Shown piece by piece: positions 1-11,455 of a stretch of DNA of 64,000 nt (positions are counted from its first letter, which is position 1; each line of letters begins with the position of its first letter). The stretch lies in contig CM035437.1 of the NCBI GenBank assembly GCA_020310875.1, positions 45,250,056-45,314,055 of the forward strand, in the 5' to 3' direction. Under the pieces are notes generated by a model. The model saw only the letters and a program-made list of their open reading frames with translations, did not search any database and was not told the origin of the DNA. The stretch is from Ceratopteris richardii. Lineage: Eukaryota > Streptophyta > Polypodiopsida > Polypodiales > Pteridaceae. The position numbers and the translations under genes were made by a program.

Positions 1-416
1 TGTATGAGCTAGATGATGGAATTGCATAGTCACAAGGTGGTTTAGAGGAAACTATTACTTGTGGACAAACTCAAGGTTAGGAAGACTTGGAGTGTTATGA
101 AGGCAATCTATCATTTAGTTTTAGATGGGTTTGGAGTCACTTGTTATGGGACTTTGTTCTATACTTCAAAGGATTCTATGGTTTATTATCTCCATTATGG
201 TATGGTCAGGCTTATGAGCTTGGCACTTTGCACTTACTTTTCATATTACTGCTCCATAAAGGATACATCATATGGACTTAGGTCATTTTGGTGATGTTAT
301 ATATTATGGGAGTGAAAGTTTGGAGGTTGAGTGTATATGGGAGATAGTAGGCACCATTCAGACGGTTTCCCACCTTTGAGATGATCTCATATGAAACTTC
401 TTAAGGGGAAGGAAAT
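1..416. other. Unassigned sequence ending in a polypurine tract
   Basis: No gene is recognisable here. The short open frames (for example 61-294) match no family I know. The stretch ends in a purine run (AAGGGGAAGGAAA, about 404-416) directly followed by TGTCATATTAGG. This resembles the polypurine tract and LTR start of the chromovirus at 3978-11450 (minus-strand AAGGGGAAGGAAA just before its 3' LTR). It may be the 3' end of a plus-strand LTR element with its coding part outside the window. Confidence 0.4.
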
Positions 417-690
417 GTCATATTAGGGATGCACGCCTCCTTGGGTGAGGTGGCACTCATGTCACTTGGCATCAATTTGGGTTTATATTATATGGTAGAA
501 GAACTAAGATATTACTATCTCTTATGAGAATTGAAAGAGAAAAAACTCTTGAGAGTCTCATTATGAGAGACTAGAGAGCTCGGCGGGTGGGCGGCAAACA
601 AAACAGAAGTCTCTGTGTGTAGCTTGCGCGAGCAACCTCAGTTTTATTGAGCGAGCAAAAGGATTCAATCTAAGATTTGGTATCATTTAT
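417..690 (+). repeat. Probable LTR start of a gypsy-type element (truncated)
   Basis: The segment begins TGTCATATTAGG right after a polypurine tract and shares the phrase GTGGCACTCATGT-like with the LTR at 11166-11443. A TATA-like stretch lies near 490. The right end is lost in the adjoining TA repeat, so neither the LTR end nor a target duplication could be placed. Confidence 0.4.
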
Positions 691-1022
<332 letters not shown>

Positions 1023-1144
1023 GTGTGTATAACAATAAGCTATCCCCCGAGCCTCATGTTCTAACCTAGAAGAACATGCTTTGATTTTGTTCATTCATTC
1101 CTTCATTCGGTTTCCTACTTAAGACTGGAAGGTCAAAAACCTTT

Positions 1145-1730
1145 GCTAGATGGAAACTCTTTTGCAAGTGAAATTTTCCTCGGTTCCATCCTTCCATTTT
1201 ATCAAGTACTCTTCGTACAAATGACTTCATGTACGTTTCTTCCCGGTAAGAAGCATCCTTTCAGGTACATGAGAAATTATTCATCTACTGGAAGAGGAAT
1301 TATTATATGTTGTCCGACAAGATTATCTCAATTTGCCAAACTCTTTCTAAGTCGGCTAACGTGGAACACTAGATGAATCCAACTTTCCTCTTCATGTTGT
1401 AACTCATATGCACATATGCCAACTTTTTTGGTAATTGGAAAAAGACGGTAATATCTTGGGGATAACTTAGCACATTTTCCGGTCTGAACGCTTTTCTGAA
1501 CTTGTTGGAACTCAGAGATAAACTTCATCTCCAACTTGAAAAGAAACTTCAGATTTTTTTGCTCTTATTGGATCCTTAGCTCATGTCAAGTTTTCCTTAG
1601 CTAACTTAAGCTTCAAGTTCATATTTTGAAGGAATTCTTGAACTCCTTGAACCCTTTCATTTTGAAGTCCTATTGTAGGCAAATTCAGCTAGTGGAAGAT
1701 AATCTTCCAATCAATTTGTTTGGAAGTAAC
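1145..1730 (-). pseudogene. Chromovirus B integrase C-terminus and chromodomain (decayed)
   Basis: Minus-strand translation gives an integrase C-terminal segment with KLSPRYY and FHVSRLRKSL (1534-1328). It is followed by a chromodomain-like stretch YEEYLIKWKDGTEE ending at a stop near 1148. This is the order expected for Ty3/gypsy chromoviruses, where the chromodomain directs integration to marked chromatin. To the right (up to 1730) the frame continues into the integrase core and is interrupted by the hAT insertion at 1731-2814; coding sense resumes at 2815. Frameshifts and stops are present, so it is not functional. It belongs with 2815-3977 and 11456-12575. Confidence 0.8.
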
Positions 1731-2814
1731 CAAAGTCACATGGGGACGCATCCTCAGGTCCTAGGGACGTCAGGATTGTCCGCAGAGCCAATGGATGAGG
1801 AACGGGCAAATGTTCCCTTAACACATTGCATAACATCAATTCATCCCCGAGACGCATCCCCGGGACGCTTTTATGTGATGACAGACATCCCGGGCGGATG
1901 GGGATGGGCTGTCGAGTGCAAGATAATTTTTGCCATTTGAATTTCAATTTGAAGTCCGATTTTTTTAAAGATAAGTTGGCGCCAAATTTGAAGGGTTTCT
2001 AGAAGTTTCTTAAGCCCCCATACAAGCATCAAAAGCCATCATTTCAGCTTATCCAACCACAAGTTCATTTAGAGCTTTCATCGCAAGTATGTCTTGTGTG
2101 TGAAAACTTGAGCTATCTTCACCCTTGCATATTCAAGGGCTACTCTTCATCCTCTCAGCCCTCTCTTCACTACTCTCCTCTTTTCTCCTCTCCTCATAGT
2201 ATTGTCTTCCCCTATGGCTTCTTCATCGCAATCAAGTGCATCGAACAACAAGAGGAGACATCCTACAAGCAAATGGACATGGTGGAAAGAGGTGGACTCT
2301 CTCGTATCGACGAAAGGAGGAGGTGGTGCAAGGCCATGGAGTTGCAAGCTAAGTGGCTACAAAAGAACCGGTGGAGCAAACAAGGTGCATGCACACTTAC
2401 TTCATGAACGTGGACATGAAGATAGATTTTGTTCCGCAATCACTTCGGAGTAGAAGCAAGAATTGCTCAATAAGCTTGCTATTAGTGATGCCCAAGTTTA
2501 TGCTCGTCATGCATCGCAAGCTCCCATGAACCCGGCATCATTTGTGAAGTCTTCTATGCCATCGACTTCAAAAGCATCATTTTCATCGCCTCCGATTCCT
2601 GCTCCTACTCCTACTCCTATTCCTCCTACTCCCTCTTCCACACCATCAGGAATGCCCTATGTACGTCAACCACGTCAACAAACACTCCATGAAAATTGGA
2701 ACCCCATATTGAAGGAGGTGGACATCGCAGTGGCACGTTTCTTTTATAATTTAGTGTCCTCGTCCTAGGGACACCACCGTCCCCGGGACTCGTCCTCGTC
2801 CTCGGGTGACTTTG
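1731..2814 (+). mobile_element. hAT-type element 1, internally deleted
   Basis: The 1084-bp element has terminal inverted repeats CAAAGTCAC / GTGACTTTG and an 8-bp target duplication GAAGTAAC (1723-1730 and 2815-2822). Removing the element and one duplication restores a continuous integrase frame (RAYVTSKQ) in chromovirus B, which fixes the boundaries independently. Subterminal regions are rich in GGGACG and CCCGGG-type motifs. It keeps only the N-terminal part of a transposase gene (next entry), so it is non-autonomous. hAT membership follows from the 8-bp duplication, the ends and the BED finger remnant. Confidence 0.88.
2214..2768 (+). pseudogene. hAT transposase N-terminal remnant (BED finger)
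   Basis: A frame from the ATG at 2214 encodes a Ser-rich start, then WSCKLSGYKRTGGANKVHAHLL. This matches the zinc-finger region of the transposase at 37725 (WTCKLCGYSGAGG, RIKAHL), but the second cysteine of the CxxC pair is Ser here. The frame ends at about 2451. A second frame (2463-2768) is Pro/Ser/Thr-rich and resembles the linker that follows the BED finger in such proteins. No DUF659 region or dimerisation domain remains between the terminal repeats, so this is a deletion derivative and not an active gene. Confidence 0.75.
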
Positions 2815-3977
2815 GAAGTAACATATGCTCTTAATATATCTTCCAAAATCTGATGGACTTTTTGAGTTTGTCCACCCATCTAAAGATGTTAAACTTCACT
2901 CATGCTCGCTTTAGTTTCAAGTCTACTAAAGATTACCTCCCAAAAATGACTTGTAAATCTAACATCTCTATCAGAGATCGTCTCTTGGAAATCCATATAG
3001 TCAGGAAAGTTGATTTACAAATACCCTTGCCAATTCAAGAGTCTTATAAGTAGTCTTATAAACTGGGCTAACTTAGTCAAGGATCCACTACTATCCAAAC
3101 TGAATCATAGCCTTTATGGATGTAGGGTAACCCTGCAATGAAGTCCATGGAGATACTTTCCCATTTTCCTTTGGAAATCTCCAAAGGATGTAACAATCCT
3201 CTAACTTTTAGTCGTTCAAACTTATGTGTTTGACATTTATGGCATTTAGATACATATGCATGTACGTCTTGATGTATACTAGGCCAATAAAAAATATCTT
3301 CTTAGGTTTAGTTACGCCTCGATCTCCTTCACTTGGGGCATCCTAGCAATTGAAAAGTACTTGATTTCGTATGTCCAACTTACTTGGGACACAAATCTTG
3401 CCTTTATAGCAAATATTCATCTTTGAGGTAATAGTTTTTAAACTTTCCTTCAGAAGTACTTGCTTCATCTCCTTGTGCTTCCTCAGCTACTTTCCATGCT
3501 TACTTCCCATGTTTGACTATAGCTTGAATCTTTTTTGCAACTTCATATCAAAATAGAAATAAATCCACTTTGAACCTGTACAAAACTCATATTGTTCCAC
3601 ATGGGTATCCAACTTAGGGTGTCTACCGTTGCATTGAACTTTCCTCTTTTATATCTGAGTTCATAATCAAACTCTTGAAGTTGTTCGGCCCATCTAGCTT
3701 TTTAATCTTTTACGTCTAGTTGGTTTGCAAACCATTTGATGCTCTTCTGATCAAAGATAGTTGTTACCTTTGATCCATACAAATAATGGCGCCACTTCTT
3801 AAGAGCATTAACTATAGTGAATATTTCTCACTCATAGGTAGTATAGTTTTGTTGAGCAGGACTTAGCTTCCTACTTTCAAAAGCTATTGGTTGATCATCT
3901 TGGCTTAGTAGTGCTCCTATCGCAAATGAACTTGCATTTGCTCCTAATTGGAAAGGTTTATTCAGATCCATTATTGA
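2815..3977 (-). pseudogene. Chromovirus B RNase H and integrase core (decayed)
   Basis: Reading leftward on the minus strand, 3977-3600 encodes an RNase H-like segment (SSFAIGALLSQ, PIAFESRKL). Then 3300-3100 encodes the integrase zinc and core start (CHKCQTHKFERLK, SISMDFIAGLP), 3010-2940 a second catalytic Asp region (SDRDVRFTSHFW) and 2880-2823 TDGQTQK. Stops and frameshifts are scattered. The right edge at 3977 is the insertion point of chromovirus A; the matching upstream part (reverse transcriptase) is at 11456-12575. The left edge is the hAT element at 1731-2814. Confidence 0.8.
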
Positions 3978-5345
3978 TGTAATTCTCCATGAGAGCCTCC
4001 ATTTTGGAGCTTGATGGGTTCACTTCACGACAAGGTGGCCAGGTGTGTTCGGTTCGGTGCATTCGATGCGTTTCAGGTGCAAAGACCGAACCTTACAGCC
4101 AGGGTAGGTGCGCAAGGTTCTTTTAGGGTTCATTAGGTGCATTAAGGTGCAAGAACCTTACCTTCCCTTCGAGGAAATCTGCATAAGGTGCATTCCATAA
4201 TGCATTATAAACATAATAATTACTAGTATATAGTACATGTATGGGTAGTAGCTTTAGGCCGATAGGTTCCATAATGACTCTAATATGTATTATGCATTAT
4301 GAATCATAATGCAAGTTGCACAGTGCACATTGCATAATGATGTATCAATCATGATGCATGCAAGTTGCAACATTGAGCATATTAATCATAGCAGCTAAAG
4401 CTATTACCAATTATAATTTGTTACTGCACATCGCATAATGACACAATGATGCATAGAGCAAAGTTAATGCAAGAGCATGATGCAATATGCTGCATGCATG
4501 TCATATCATTATGCAACATGCATGTCACATCATACACATATCAAGATGCATGATGCGGGGATGCTCAATATGCATGCATGATTATTGATCAATGATGCAT
4601 GATTATGCAATGTGCATTACACATGATTCATGAATCATGAATGATGCATCTTGCATATAATGCATGCAACTACCAACATAATGCACAATCATTGAGTGCT
4701 TAATGCATAAATTATGATGCATTTATCATGGTGTATGTGTGTGTGATAGTATGTGTGTGACAGTGTGTATGTGTGTAGTATGACACTGTGTGTAATGAGA
4801 GTGCACACCTTTGTGTCTCAAGATGAGCTAGAAAAAGGCCCGCAGGACCTCTTTCTCTCTCTAAATTTGTGCATAGACTTCAGTTCAATAATCAATGGAA
4901 TTTCATATTGACCTAATGCTTCCCATAACAATATGATGGAAGCAACGAACCGAATGTAAATAAGCACCGAATGGAACCCTAAACGGACTGAATCAAATTC
5001 AGTTTGATTCTGATTACTATATGAAAAGCATCGATTGAACTTTTAAGGTTCGGTTCGAACCGAACCGAATGGTACCTTTGGGGGGTACGGTTCGCGAACC
5101 GGGTCAACTATGCTTCACGAGAATGAAGATGCCCGCTATCTTCACAGAAGAGATTCACGGAGATCACTTTGTTAGCCTCACCACCCAGCCACGCACTACT
5201 TCCGTATCAAACTCTCAAACCCACTAACAAAAGAATCTCCAAGGTGGCATCACATATGAGTGCCACATGGTACTCATCTGTGTGTCCTACTTAATAAGTC
5301 TAAGGGTTGGTCCATACCAAGTCTTCGAAGGAGACTCTTATGTGA
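3978..5345 (-). repeat. 3' LTR of chromovirus A (split by an hAT-like element)
   Basis: The parts at 3978-4030 and 5113-5345 match 11166-11443 in order (GAGAGCCTCCATTTTGG; CTATCTTCACGG-like; TAATAAGTCTAAGGGTTGG). The middle, 4031-5112, is absent from the other LTR and is a later insertion. Confidence 0.85.
4031..5112. mobile_element. hAT-type element 2, non-autonomous
   Basis: The 1082-bp insertion lies in an LTR, flanked by the 8-bp duplication CTTCACGA (4023-4030 and 5113-5120). The uninterrupted LTR copy near 11216 has a single site. Ends are CAAGGTGGCCAGG and, reversed, CATAGTTGACCCGG, a loose hAT-like terminal repeat. The interior is AT-rich with many ATGCA/TGCAT motifs and no coding sequence. 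Near the right end are perfect palindromes GGTTCGGTTCGAACCGAACC (5047-5066) and GGTTCGCGAACC (5089-5100); GGTTCGGTTCGG-like motifs recur near the left end. Confidence 0.82.
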
Positions 5346-5346
5346 A

Positions 5347-5366
5347 CTTTCCTTCCCCTTAATTCC
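5347..5366 (-). other. Polypurine tract of chromovirus A
   Basis: On the minus strand a purine-rich run (AAGGGGAAGGAAAG) lies immediately before the 3' LTR start, as expected for plus-strand DNA priming in LTR elements. Confidence 0.6.
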
Positions 5367-5465
5367 ATTTTTATCCTCAAAAAATGGTATTGGAAGGTCC
5401 TCAAGTAAGAGAGAGTAAAATCAAGTAGTACTCCCACTACATCCCCATGTATCCAATGTACATGA

Positions 5466-6358
5466 TCATATCTTCGTGTTGTTTCCCCGTGTCCTTCCCC
5501 TTAAGAAAACTCGAAGAGTGCTAACCCACTCCCATGTACCAATATCTTCTGAACTATCTTTCCACTTTACTATACACTCTTTGTATAAGTGACTCATTGT
5601 CCATTTCTCTCGAGTGCATAGTATGCTCTCAAGCTCATGTGGAACAGACTGAACACAAATAGGCTTTACTACTTCACCATCTAGAATGAGGTGGTCAGAT
5701 TCACCCAGCCTTTTCTTAAGCCGGCTAACATGAAACACTCGATGGATCTCGCTATTCTTTGGAAGTTGGAGATGCTAAGCCTTCTTATTCTCTTAAGTAT
5801 TGGGAATGGTCCACAAAACCTAGGAGTTAATTTTGAACAAGGTCCTGTCTTCATGCTTTCAGACCTAGATGGAACTCTAACATAGACTTGCTCTCCTACC
5901 TCAAAGTTGATGTCTCTTCTTTGAGGATCAGCATAGGCTCTAGCCCTCTCCTCAACTCTCCTAATGCTATCCTAAGCAAGCTTGAACATATCGTTCATCT
6001 CTTCTAAGAAGTTTTTGCAACTTGAACTTTCTCATTCTGCAATCCAACTACATAAGGAACTCTTGGTTGAAACCCATACATAAACATAAATGGACTATGC
6101 CCAATGGAAGAGTGCTTGACACTATTATATGCAAACTCTACTATAGGTAAGTACTCTTCCCAATTAGTTTGCCATTTTGGTTAACCTATCCACAATTACC
6201 CAGATAGAGTCATGCCCTCTTTGTGTCTTAGGTAATACAACTATGAAATCCATGGAGATACTCTCCCACTTCCCATTTGGAATATCCAATGGGTGGAGTA
6301 GTCCTCCAATCCTCAATCTTTTGGCTTTATTGACCTGACATTTAGTGCACTTAAGCAC
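5466..6358 (-). pseudogene. Chromovirus A integrase with core deletion
   Basis: The minus strand encodes, in order, an integrase zinc-binding end (CTKCQVNKAKRLR), the core start ([24 protein letters not shown]; 6358-6164), then [19 protein letters not shown] and HSPFMFMYG (about 6160-6080). Next come FHVSRLKKRLG and a chromodomain-like ECIVKWKDSSEDIGTWEWV (5738-5520). About 90 residues that normally lie between KMA and the EEYLP stretch, including the second Asp and the Glu of the DDE triad, are missing at about 6165. Several stops are present. The integrase would be inactive. Confidence 0.8.
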
Positions 6359-6483
6359 ATACTCTAGGACGTCCTTATGAAGTCAAGGCCATTAAAACTA
6401 CCTCTTAACAAGATCATAAGTCTTGTTAACTCCTGGGTGTTCCACACTAGGTGTGTAATGACACTCATACAAAATATGCTATC

Positions 6484-7131
6484 TTATCTGAGGGTCTCTA
6501 GAGACACAGACCTTACCCTTATATAACAAAAATCCATCATGGATATTGTAATTCTTCCACTACTCGTCGATACTCCATCCTCATCGGAAACCCATGTATC
6601 AAGATCCCCTTTCTCTATGGCTTCCCAAATCTCAGAATATGTAGGATCAAGCCTACATTTCCCTTTGATAGACTCAAGTAGCTCACTAGTGATTTGAGTA
6701 AAACTCAATCCGTTGAGCATAGGCCTACGGCTAAGCAATCAACCACTACATTTAACTTTTCCTTCCTATACCTAAGCTCATAATCAGCAATCAGTCTCTG
6801 CCCATTCGGCCTTACGACCTTTAAGGTCTGTTTGATTAGAGAGCCACTTAATGCTCTCTTGATCAAACACTATCATAACTTTGGCACCATGTAGATAATC
6901 ATGCCACTTTGTCAAAGCATGGGCAATTGCATAGGACGACTCCTCATAGACGGAGTAATTCTTCTGAGCAAGTTCTAGTTTCTTACTCTCAAAAGCTATT
7001 GGTCGACCATCCTGAACTAAAGCCGCTCCTATAGCAAAATCACTAGCATCGGTCTCAACCACGAAGGGTTTATTGGGATCTGCTATATGCAAAAGTGGAA
7101 TTGTAGTAATTGCTACTTTCAATTTCTCCAT
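6484..7131 (-). pseudogene. Chromovirus A RNase H
   Basis: The frame 7131-6784 has PFVVETDASDFAIGAALVQ, PIAFESKKL and YAIAHALTKWHDYL. This is the RNase H-like domain that degrades the RNA template in Ty3/gypsy elements; DASDFAIGA carries the first catalytic Asp. The frame 6738-6484 starts LSRRPMLNG, the usual connection between RNase H and integrase (DALSRR-type). The two frames are separated by a frameshift. It lies directly downstream of the RT frame in element order. Confidence 0.82.
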
Positions 7132-7380
7132 ACTTTGCTTCTATTCATCTCCCCAATGAAAGGCTTCCCTTTTCTCTTTAAGTTGTTCCTCATTGGTGTT
7201 GGCATAATTCTTAATGAATCTTCGATAGAATCTTGATAAATCTAGGAAGATCTCCACCTCTTCCAAGTTCCTAGGATGTGGTCATTCCATAATAGCCCGT
7301 ACTTTTTCAAGTTCTAGCTAGATTCTGTTTTGGAAGACTATATGCACAAGGTATCTGACCTTTGTTAACACTTTGACTCC

Positions 7381-7815
7381 TTAGCAAAGAGTGAAAGTTC
7401 CCTCAACACTTGGAATACTTTTCTCAAGTGTTCCAAGTTCATGTTCTGATCTACTATATATATGAATATCATCTAGGAAGTCTCCTACAAACTTCCATAG
7501 ATAACATTGTAATTCACTGTTCATGAGCTTCATGAAAGTGGTAGGAGCATAAGTGAGACCGAAAGGCATCACCAAGAACTCATAGTGCCCATATCTAGTC
7601 CGGAATGCAGTTTTAGGGACATCTTCTACCCTAATTCTAATCTGATGATACCTTGATCTAAAGTCAAACTTGGTAAAGTACTTAGCTTGATGTAATTGAT
7701 CAAATAGATCTTCCAACCTAGGCATTGGAAACCTATTCTTGATAATTACCTTGTTTAGTGCACTATAATTTATGCATAATCTCATAGAGCCATCCTTCTT
7801 CTTAACTAGGAGCAT
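7381..7815 (-). pseudogene. Chromovirus A reverse transcriptase
   Basis: The minus-strand frame reads [66 protein letters not shown] and FLDDIHIYS. These are the conserved RT blocks of Ty3/gypsy pol, with the catalytic pair kept as LDD in FLDDI. The palm region is largely open here, but stops occur on both sides (near 7380 and 7820), so no complete polyprotein exists. The upstream frame 8171-7968 (EFRDVFPIDVPRGLP) is the segment that normally precedes RT. Confidence 0.88.
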
Positions 7816-7967
7816 TGGCGATACCCAAGGTGAGTTACTAGGTCTGATGAAGCCCTTATCTAAGTAATCCTGTAACTCCCTCTCAACCTCCTCATGCTAA
7901 AAAAACACTAAGCCTATAAGGTGGTTTACAAATAGGGTTAGTATTGGTAACTAAATCAATAGCATGG

Positions 7968-8171
7968 TCAATGTCTACTCTCAAGTGGTAGCCCTCTAGG
8001 TACGTCAATGGGAAAAACATCTCTAAATTCAAACATAAGATCTATAAAACCTTTAACAACACACTCTTGCAAGAAAGAATAGTAAAAATTCCTATCCATA
8101 TTTACATTTCTAGCATGAAAATATACTTCCGGTGAAGTGTTTGGACAATGCTCAAAGTCCTGACTAAACAA
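7968..8171 (-). pseudogene. Chromovirus A pre-RT segment
   Basis: The minus-strand frame contains FIDLMFEFRDVFPIDVPRGLP, the DVFP...GLP block that joins protease to RT in Ty3/gypsy pol. It is interrupted by stops on each side. The stretch 8172-8750 has no clear open protease; it contains a near-duplicated phrase (CTCTCTCCCTGTATACAAAA-like) at about 8250 and 8310. Confidence 0.65.
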
Positions 8172-8749
8172 CGAAAAGATCTTCTATATATGCTAAAAAT
8201 GACAAAGACTATACAACTCTAAAGATGAGATGAGATGTGCACTAGGTACATCTCTCTCCCTATATACAAAATTTACTTCCATTTCTTTCAAACTCTGTCT
8301 CCATCTCTCTCCCTGTATACAAAATTTACTTCCATTTCTTTCAAACTCAAGAGTGTTGTTTGGTAACTACGTTTAAGTGTGTCTCCCAACCCCTATAGCC
8401 ACTCTCTTCCTAAAACAAGGTTTGTCCTCTCCATATCCATGATTTGGAAGTCCATATGATCAATGTAATCATGTATCTTGACTTCCAAATTGGATACCAT
8501 AGTATCCCATATCCTCTTGTCTTACCCTTGCATCATAGATACTATGTATTTATGTGCACTTGGCTCTTGGGAAATCTTAAGTTTCTTGACCAGAGCATAG
8601 TTTATGAAGTTATGAGTGGAAGAGTCATCTATCATGACTCATGCCTTTGTCTCGTGTACACTACCATGAAGTTTAACCAAGTCATGTGGTCCAAACTCAG
8701 GAGACCACAATGACTGTGTCAAACAACATGTGTGCTCAATGTCTTCGTG

Positions 8750-9900
8750 CATCACTTCCACTCCCTTGGAGCTAGAGCTTCCATGAATAGGAATTCACTG
8801 CACTAGGTGGACCTCCTTTTTGCCCTTATCAAGGGCCATACTACTCTCTCGTCCTTTCTTCTTCTCTTGCCCCTTCCTGAATGGAGAGTTCCACTGTGCA
8901 TGGCTACGAGACAAACACCTAAAACACAAGTTTTCTCTCTTGGCCCTCTTATGCTGCTCAGTAGGTAGCCTAGGCCCTTGAGATCTTTGTTTTTTGATAA
9001 AGATTTTGTTTTTTCCCATTGAATTTTTTTTTTTTTTTTTTTTTGAACTTGGTCGTGCTACGAGGTTTGAGGGGCTGATGCGTCTCCATAAGAGTATACT
9101 GACGACGGTTATGGTCCTCATAGATCTTAGTGTACTTGATTGCCTCCTCAAACGTCTTAGGCGTATTCCTTCTTATCTCTCTCTTAATGGCTTTGTCTAA
9201 GCTCCTAACAATCCCTTTGGTTTTTTGGAAATCATCCAGACTCTTAAGTTTTAGTATGATCTCTCTATAGTGGGATATGTAGACTGACAAAGGCCTACCT
9301 CTCTAAGTGATCCTATCCCACTCATCCCAGTTCCTCTCTTCCTCCTTCTCAAGAACAAACTCTTTCAAGAAAAGAGTTTCAAACTGAGTCCAATCCGTAA
9401 GGATGGAATTTGCCTCCTTTAGAATTATCCACTACTTATAAGAACACGGGCAAAACAAGAGACTCGTTTCTAGCATACAATACTCAGGTAAAGTGCCCTT
9501 TAGTTGATGCAGATCATTCCACTTTTGCCAGAAAGTGTAGACCGCATCCTTATTTCTCTCATGGTCATCCCCCGTGACTTGAGCTCTTTAAGGAGGGGAG
9601 TTTCCCTAGAACTCTCTCCTTTATGTTTGCTATGAAAAGGAATATCCTTCCTAGCCGTCTCAACTATAGGATGAGTAGGCATCTCTCTTTCCTTCCTAGC
9701 TAGAAAAAGAGATAACATGTGTCTCTGGTGAGATCATCTCAGACTTAAGTTGTTCAATGAGAGAAGTCATGGTACCAATGTCTCTCTCTAACCTAAGAGT
9801 TTGTTCCTTGAGCTCGGTGAATTGTTTGTGTGTAACAAACTCGTCATAGAGCTCTACATAAGAGTACTCTTATTGTTGCTCTTTTTTCTCTACTTTTTAC
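8750..9900 (-). pseudogene. Chromovirus A gag
   Basis: Minus-strand pieces give a coiled-coil-like start (ELKEQTLRLERDIGTM, about 9840-9720). A capsid-type helical region follows (SVYISHYREIILKLKSLDDF; IKREIRRNTPKTFEEAIKY, 9290-9090), then a zinc-knuckle remnant CFRCLSRSHAQWNS (about 8920), in which the last Cys is replaced. Frames shift several times and a poly-A/T run (9028-9044) adds a Lys tract. Gag would form the virus-like particle around the element's RNA. Order and content fit the 5' end of chromovirus A. Confidence 0.7.
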
Positions 9901-11149
9901 TCTACTTTTTACTCTACTTCTTGCTCTTGTTCTACTTCTTCTATCCTATGTTCGGGGTTCTCTAGTTGTTTCTCTAGAGGTGGAGAAGTGTGCTCTAAAG
10001 GTTGCCTAGAGTGTTTAAAAGCAATGAAAGTAAACTTCTTCTATCCTATGTTCGGGGTTCTCTAGTTGTTTCTCTCTAGGTATAGAAGTGTGCTCTAAAG
10101 GTTGCCTAGAGTGTTTAATATGCAAGAAAGAGAGAAAAACAAGCACTAGAGCACTTCCTTGATACAAATTAAGCCTTGCAAAGTGAACTTGAAGCAATCT
10201 TTGAAGCATCAAGGCTCTGATCTTGCAATCTTTGCCAGACCCAAATGAAAATTTGAAATGTCTGATTGGCCCGAGAGGAGTTTCAACACCAAATACCAAC
10301 AAAAACGATGCCAAAAAGTGTATGGCAATAGCCCAAAATATGAAAACTAAGCAAAATTGAAGCACTTTTAATCCTCGTCAATCCTCGCCAGTCCGGAACG
10401 AGTGGTCCAACACTTGCACATGAAAGCTATGAGGACAAGCCAAGTGACGAAAGTCGATTCCGATGCCAAATGACCAAAAACTAGGCCCGAAAGTGCATGC
10501 CTAGTTTCAATTGAAGTGCTCCTAGGAGATTTTGGCTGGGCAAAACTTTTCCAAATCAAGCACTCTTTGTTGCTAAGTGAAGCTTAGATTGTAGCTTCGT
10601 AATGTGACAAAAATCTCTTCAACCGGATATTGGAGCGTGAAGCTATGGGTCTGGGTATGTCAAGGTAGGAAGGTGAAAGGCAACTTCTTCATGGTGAAGC
10701 CACTTTGGAAGCTCGGAAATAGTTACTCCAAAGACATTTCACCTATTCTAATGATCCCCATCCCATATCCACAGCCCAATATACACGTATATGCCCTTGC
10801 TTGACTTCAATCTTGCTCAAAACTTTGATCTTTTGCCCTCCAAAATCGAGGAAAAACTCAAATTTACTTTACCTTTTTTATCCCCTTTCAAAACATGTTC
10901 AACCAAAAGGAAGTACGCGAGCAGCTACATCGAGTGTCCATAGTCCCACATGATTTCCCATAACTTCCGTTTTCGGGTATATGAGGGAGGGAGGATTCAC
11001 TTCACTCCCATCCAATAGGGAGGCTTCAGGGAAAGAGCTCCCTCAAGCTCAGTCGCATTGGCGTCCGTTGGTGGGAATGATCCCTCCGCTACTGGCTATC
11101 CTTCGCGTCGCTCCTGATCGTGACGTTGGCAGAAGCTTGTCGTTACACC
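9901..11149 (-). other. Leader region of chromovirus A with tandem duplication
   Basis: The region lies between gag and the primer-binding site. It contains a 100-bp direct tandem duplication (about 9938-10032 and 10038-10130, both starting CTATCCTATGTTCGGGG). No convincing coding sequence is seen; frames such as 10365-10015 resemble nothing I recognise. Confidence 0.5.
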
Positions 11150-11161
11150 GCTCTGATTCCA
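11150..11161 (-). other. Primer-binding site of chromovirus A
   Basis: The minus strand reads TGGAATCAGAGC four bases beyond the LTR end. It differs at one position from TGGTATCAGAGC, the complement of the plant initiator tRNA-Met 3' end. Confidence 0.7.
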
Positions 11162-11165
11162 ATGT

Positions 11166-11443
11166 TGTAACCGCCAATGAGAGCCTCCATTTTGGAACTT
11201 GATGGGTTCAGTTCACAAGAATGAAGACACCGGCTATCTTCACGGAGCGGATTCACGGAGATCACTTTGTTAGCCTCAACCCCGAGCCATGCACTACTTC
11301 CATATCAAACTCTCAAACCCACAAACAAAAGAATCTCCAAGGTGGGATCCCACATGAGTGTCACATGGTACTCGTGTGTGCCCTAGTTAATAAGTCTAAG
11401 GGTTGGTTCATACAAACTCTTCTTAGGAGACTCCTATGTGACA
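11166..11443 (-). repeat. 5' LTR of chromovirus A
   Basis: The 278-bp copy starts TGTCACATAGG and ends GGTTACA on the minus strand (TG...CA). It is colinear with the split copy at 3978-5345. It may extend to 11450. Confidence 0.82.
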
Positions 11444-11455
11444 ACTATTCATTGA

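Larger units (their letters stand above)
3978..11450 (-). mobile_element. Ty3/gypsy chromovirus A, full span, nested in chromovirus B
   Basis: A minus-strand LTR retrotransposon: 5' LTR at the right (11166-11443), primer-binding site 11150-11161, gag, protease region, RT, RNase H, integrase, then the polypurine tract and 3' LTR at the left (3978-5345). The flanks carry ATTGA on both sides (3973-3977 and 11451-11455). Joining them reconnects the RT/RNase H reading sense of chromovirus B. The exact right boundary is uncertain by about 7 bases. All coding parts contain stops, and the integrase core is partly deleted, so the copy is dead. Confidence 0.85.
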
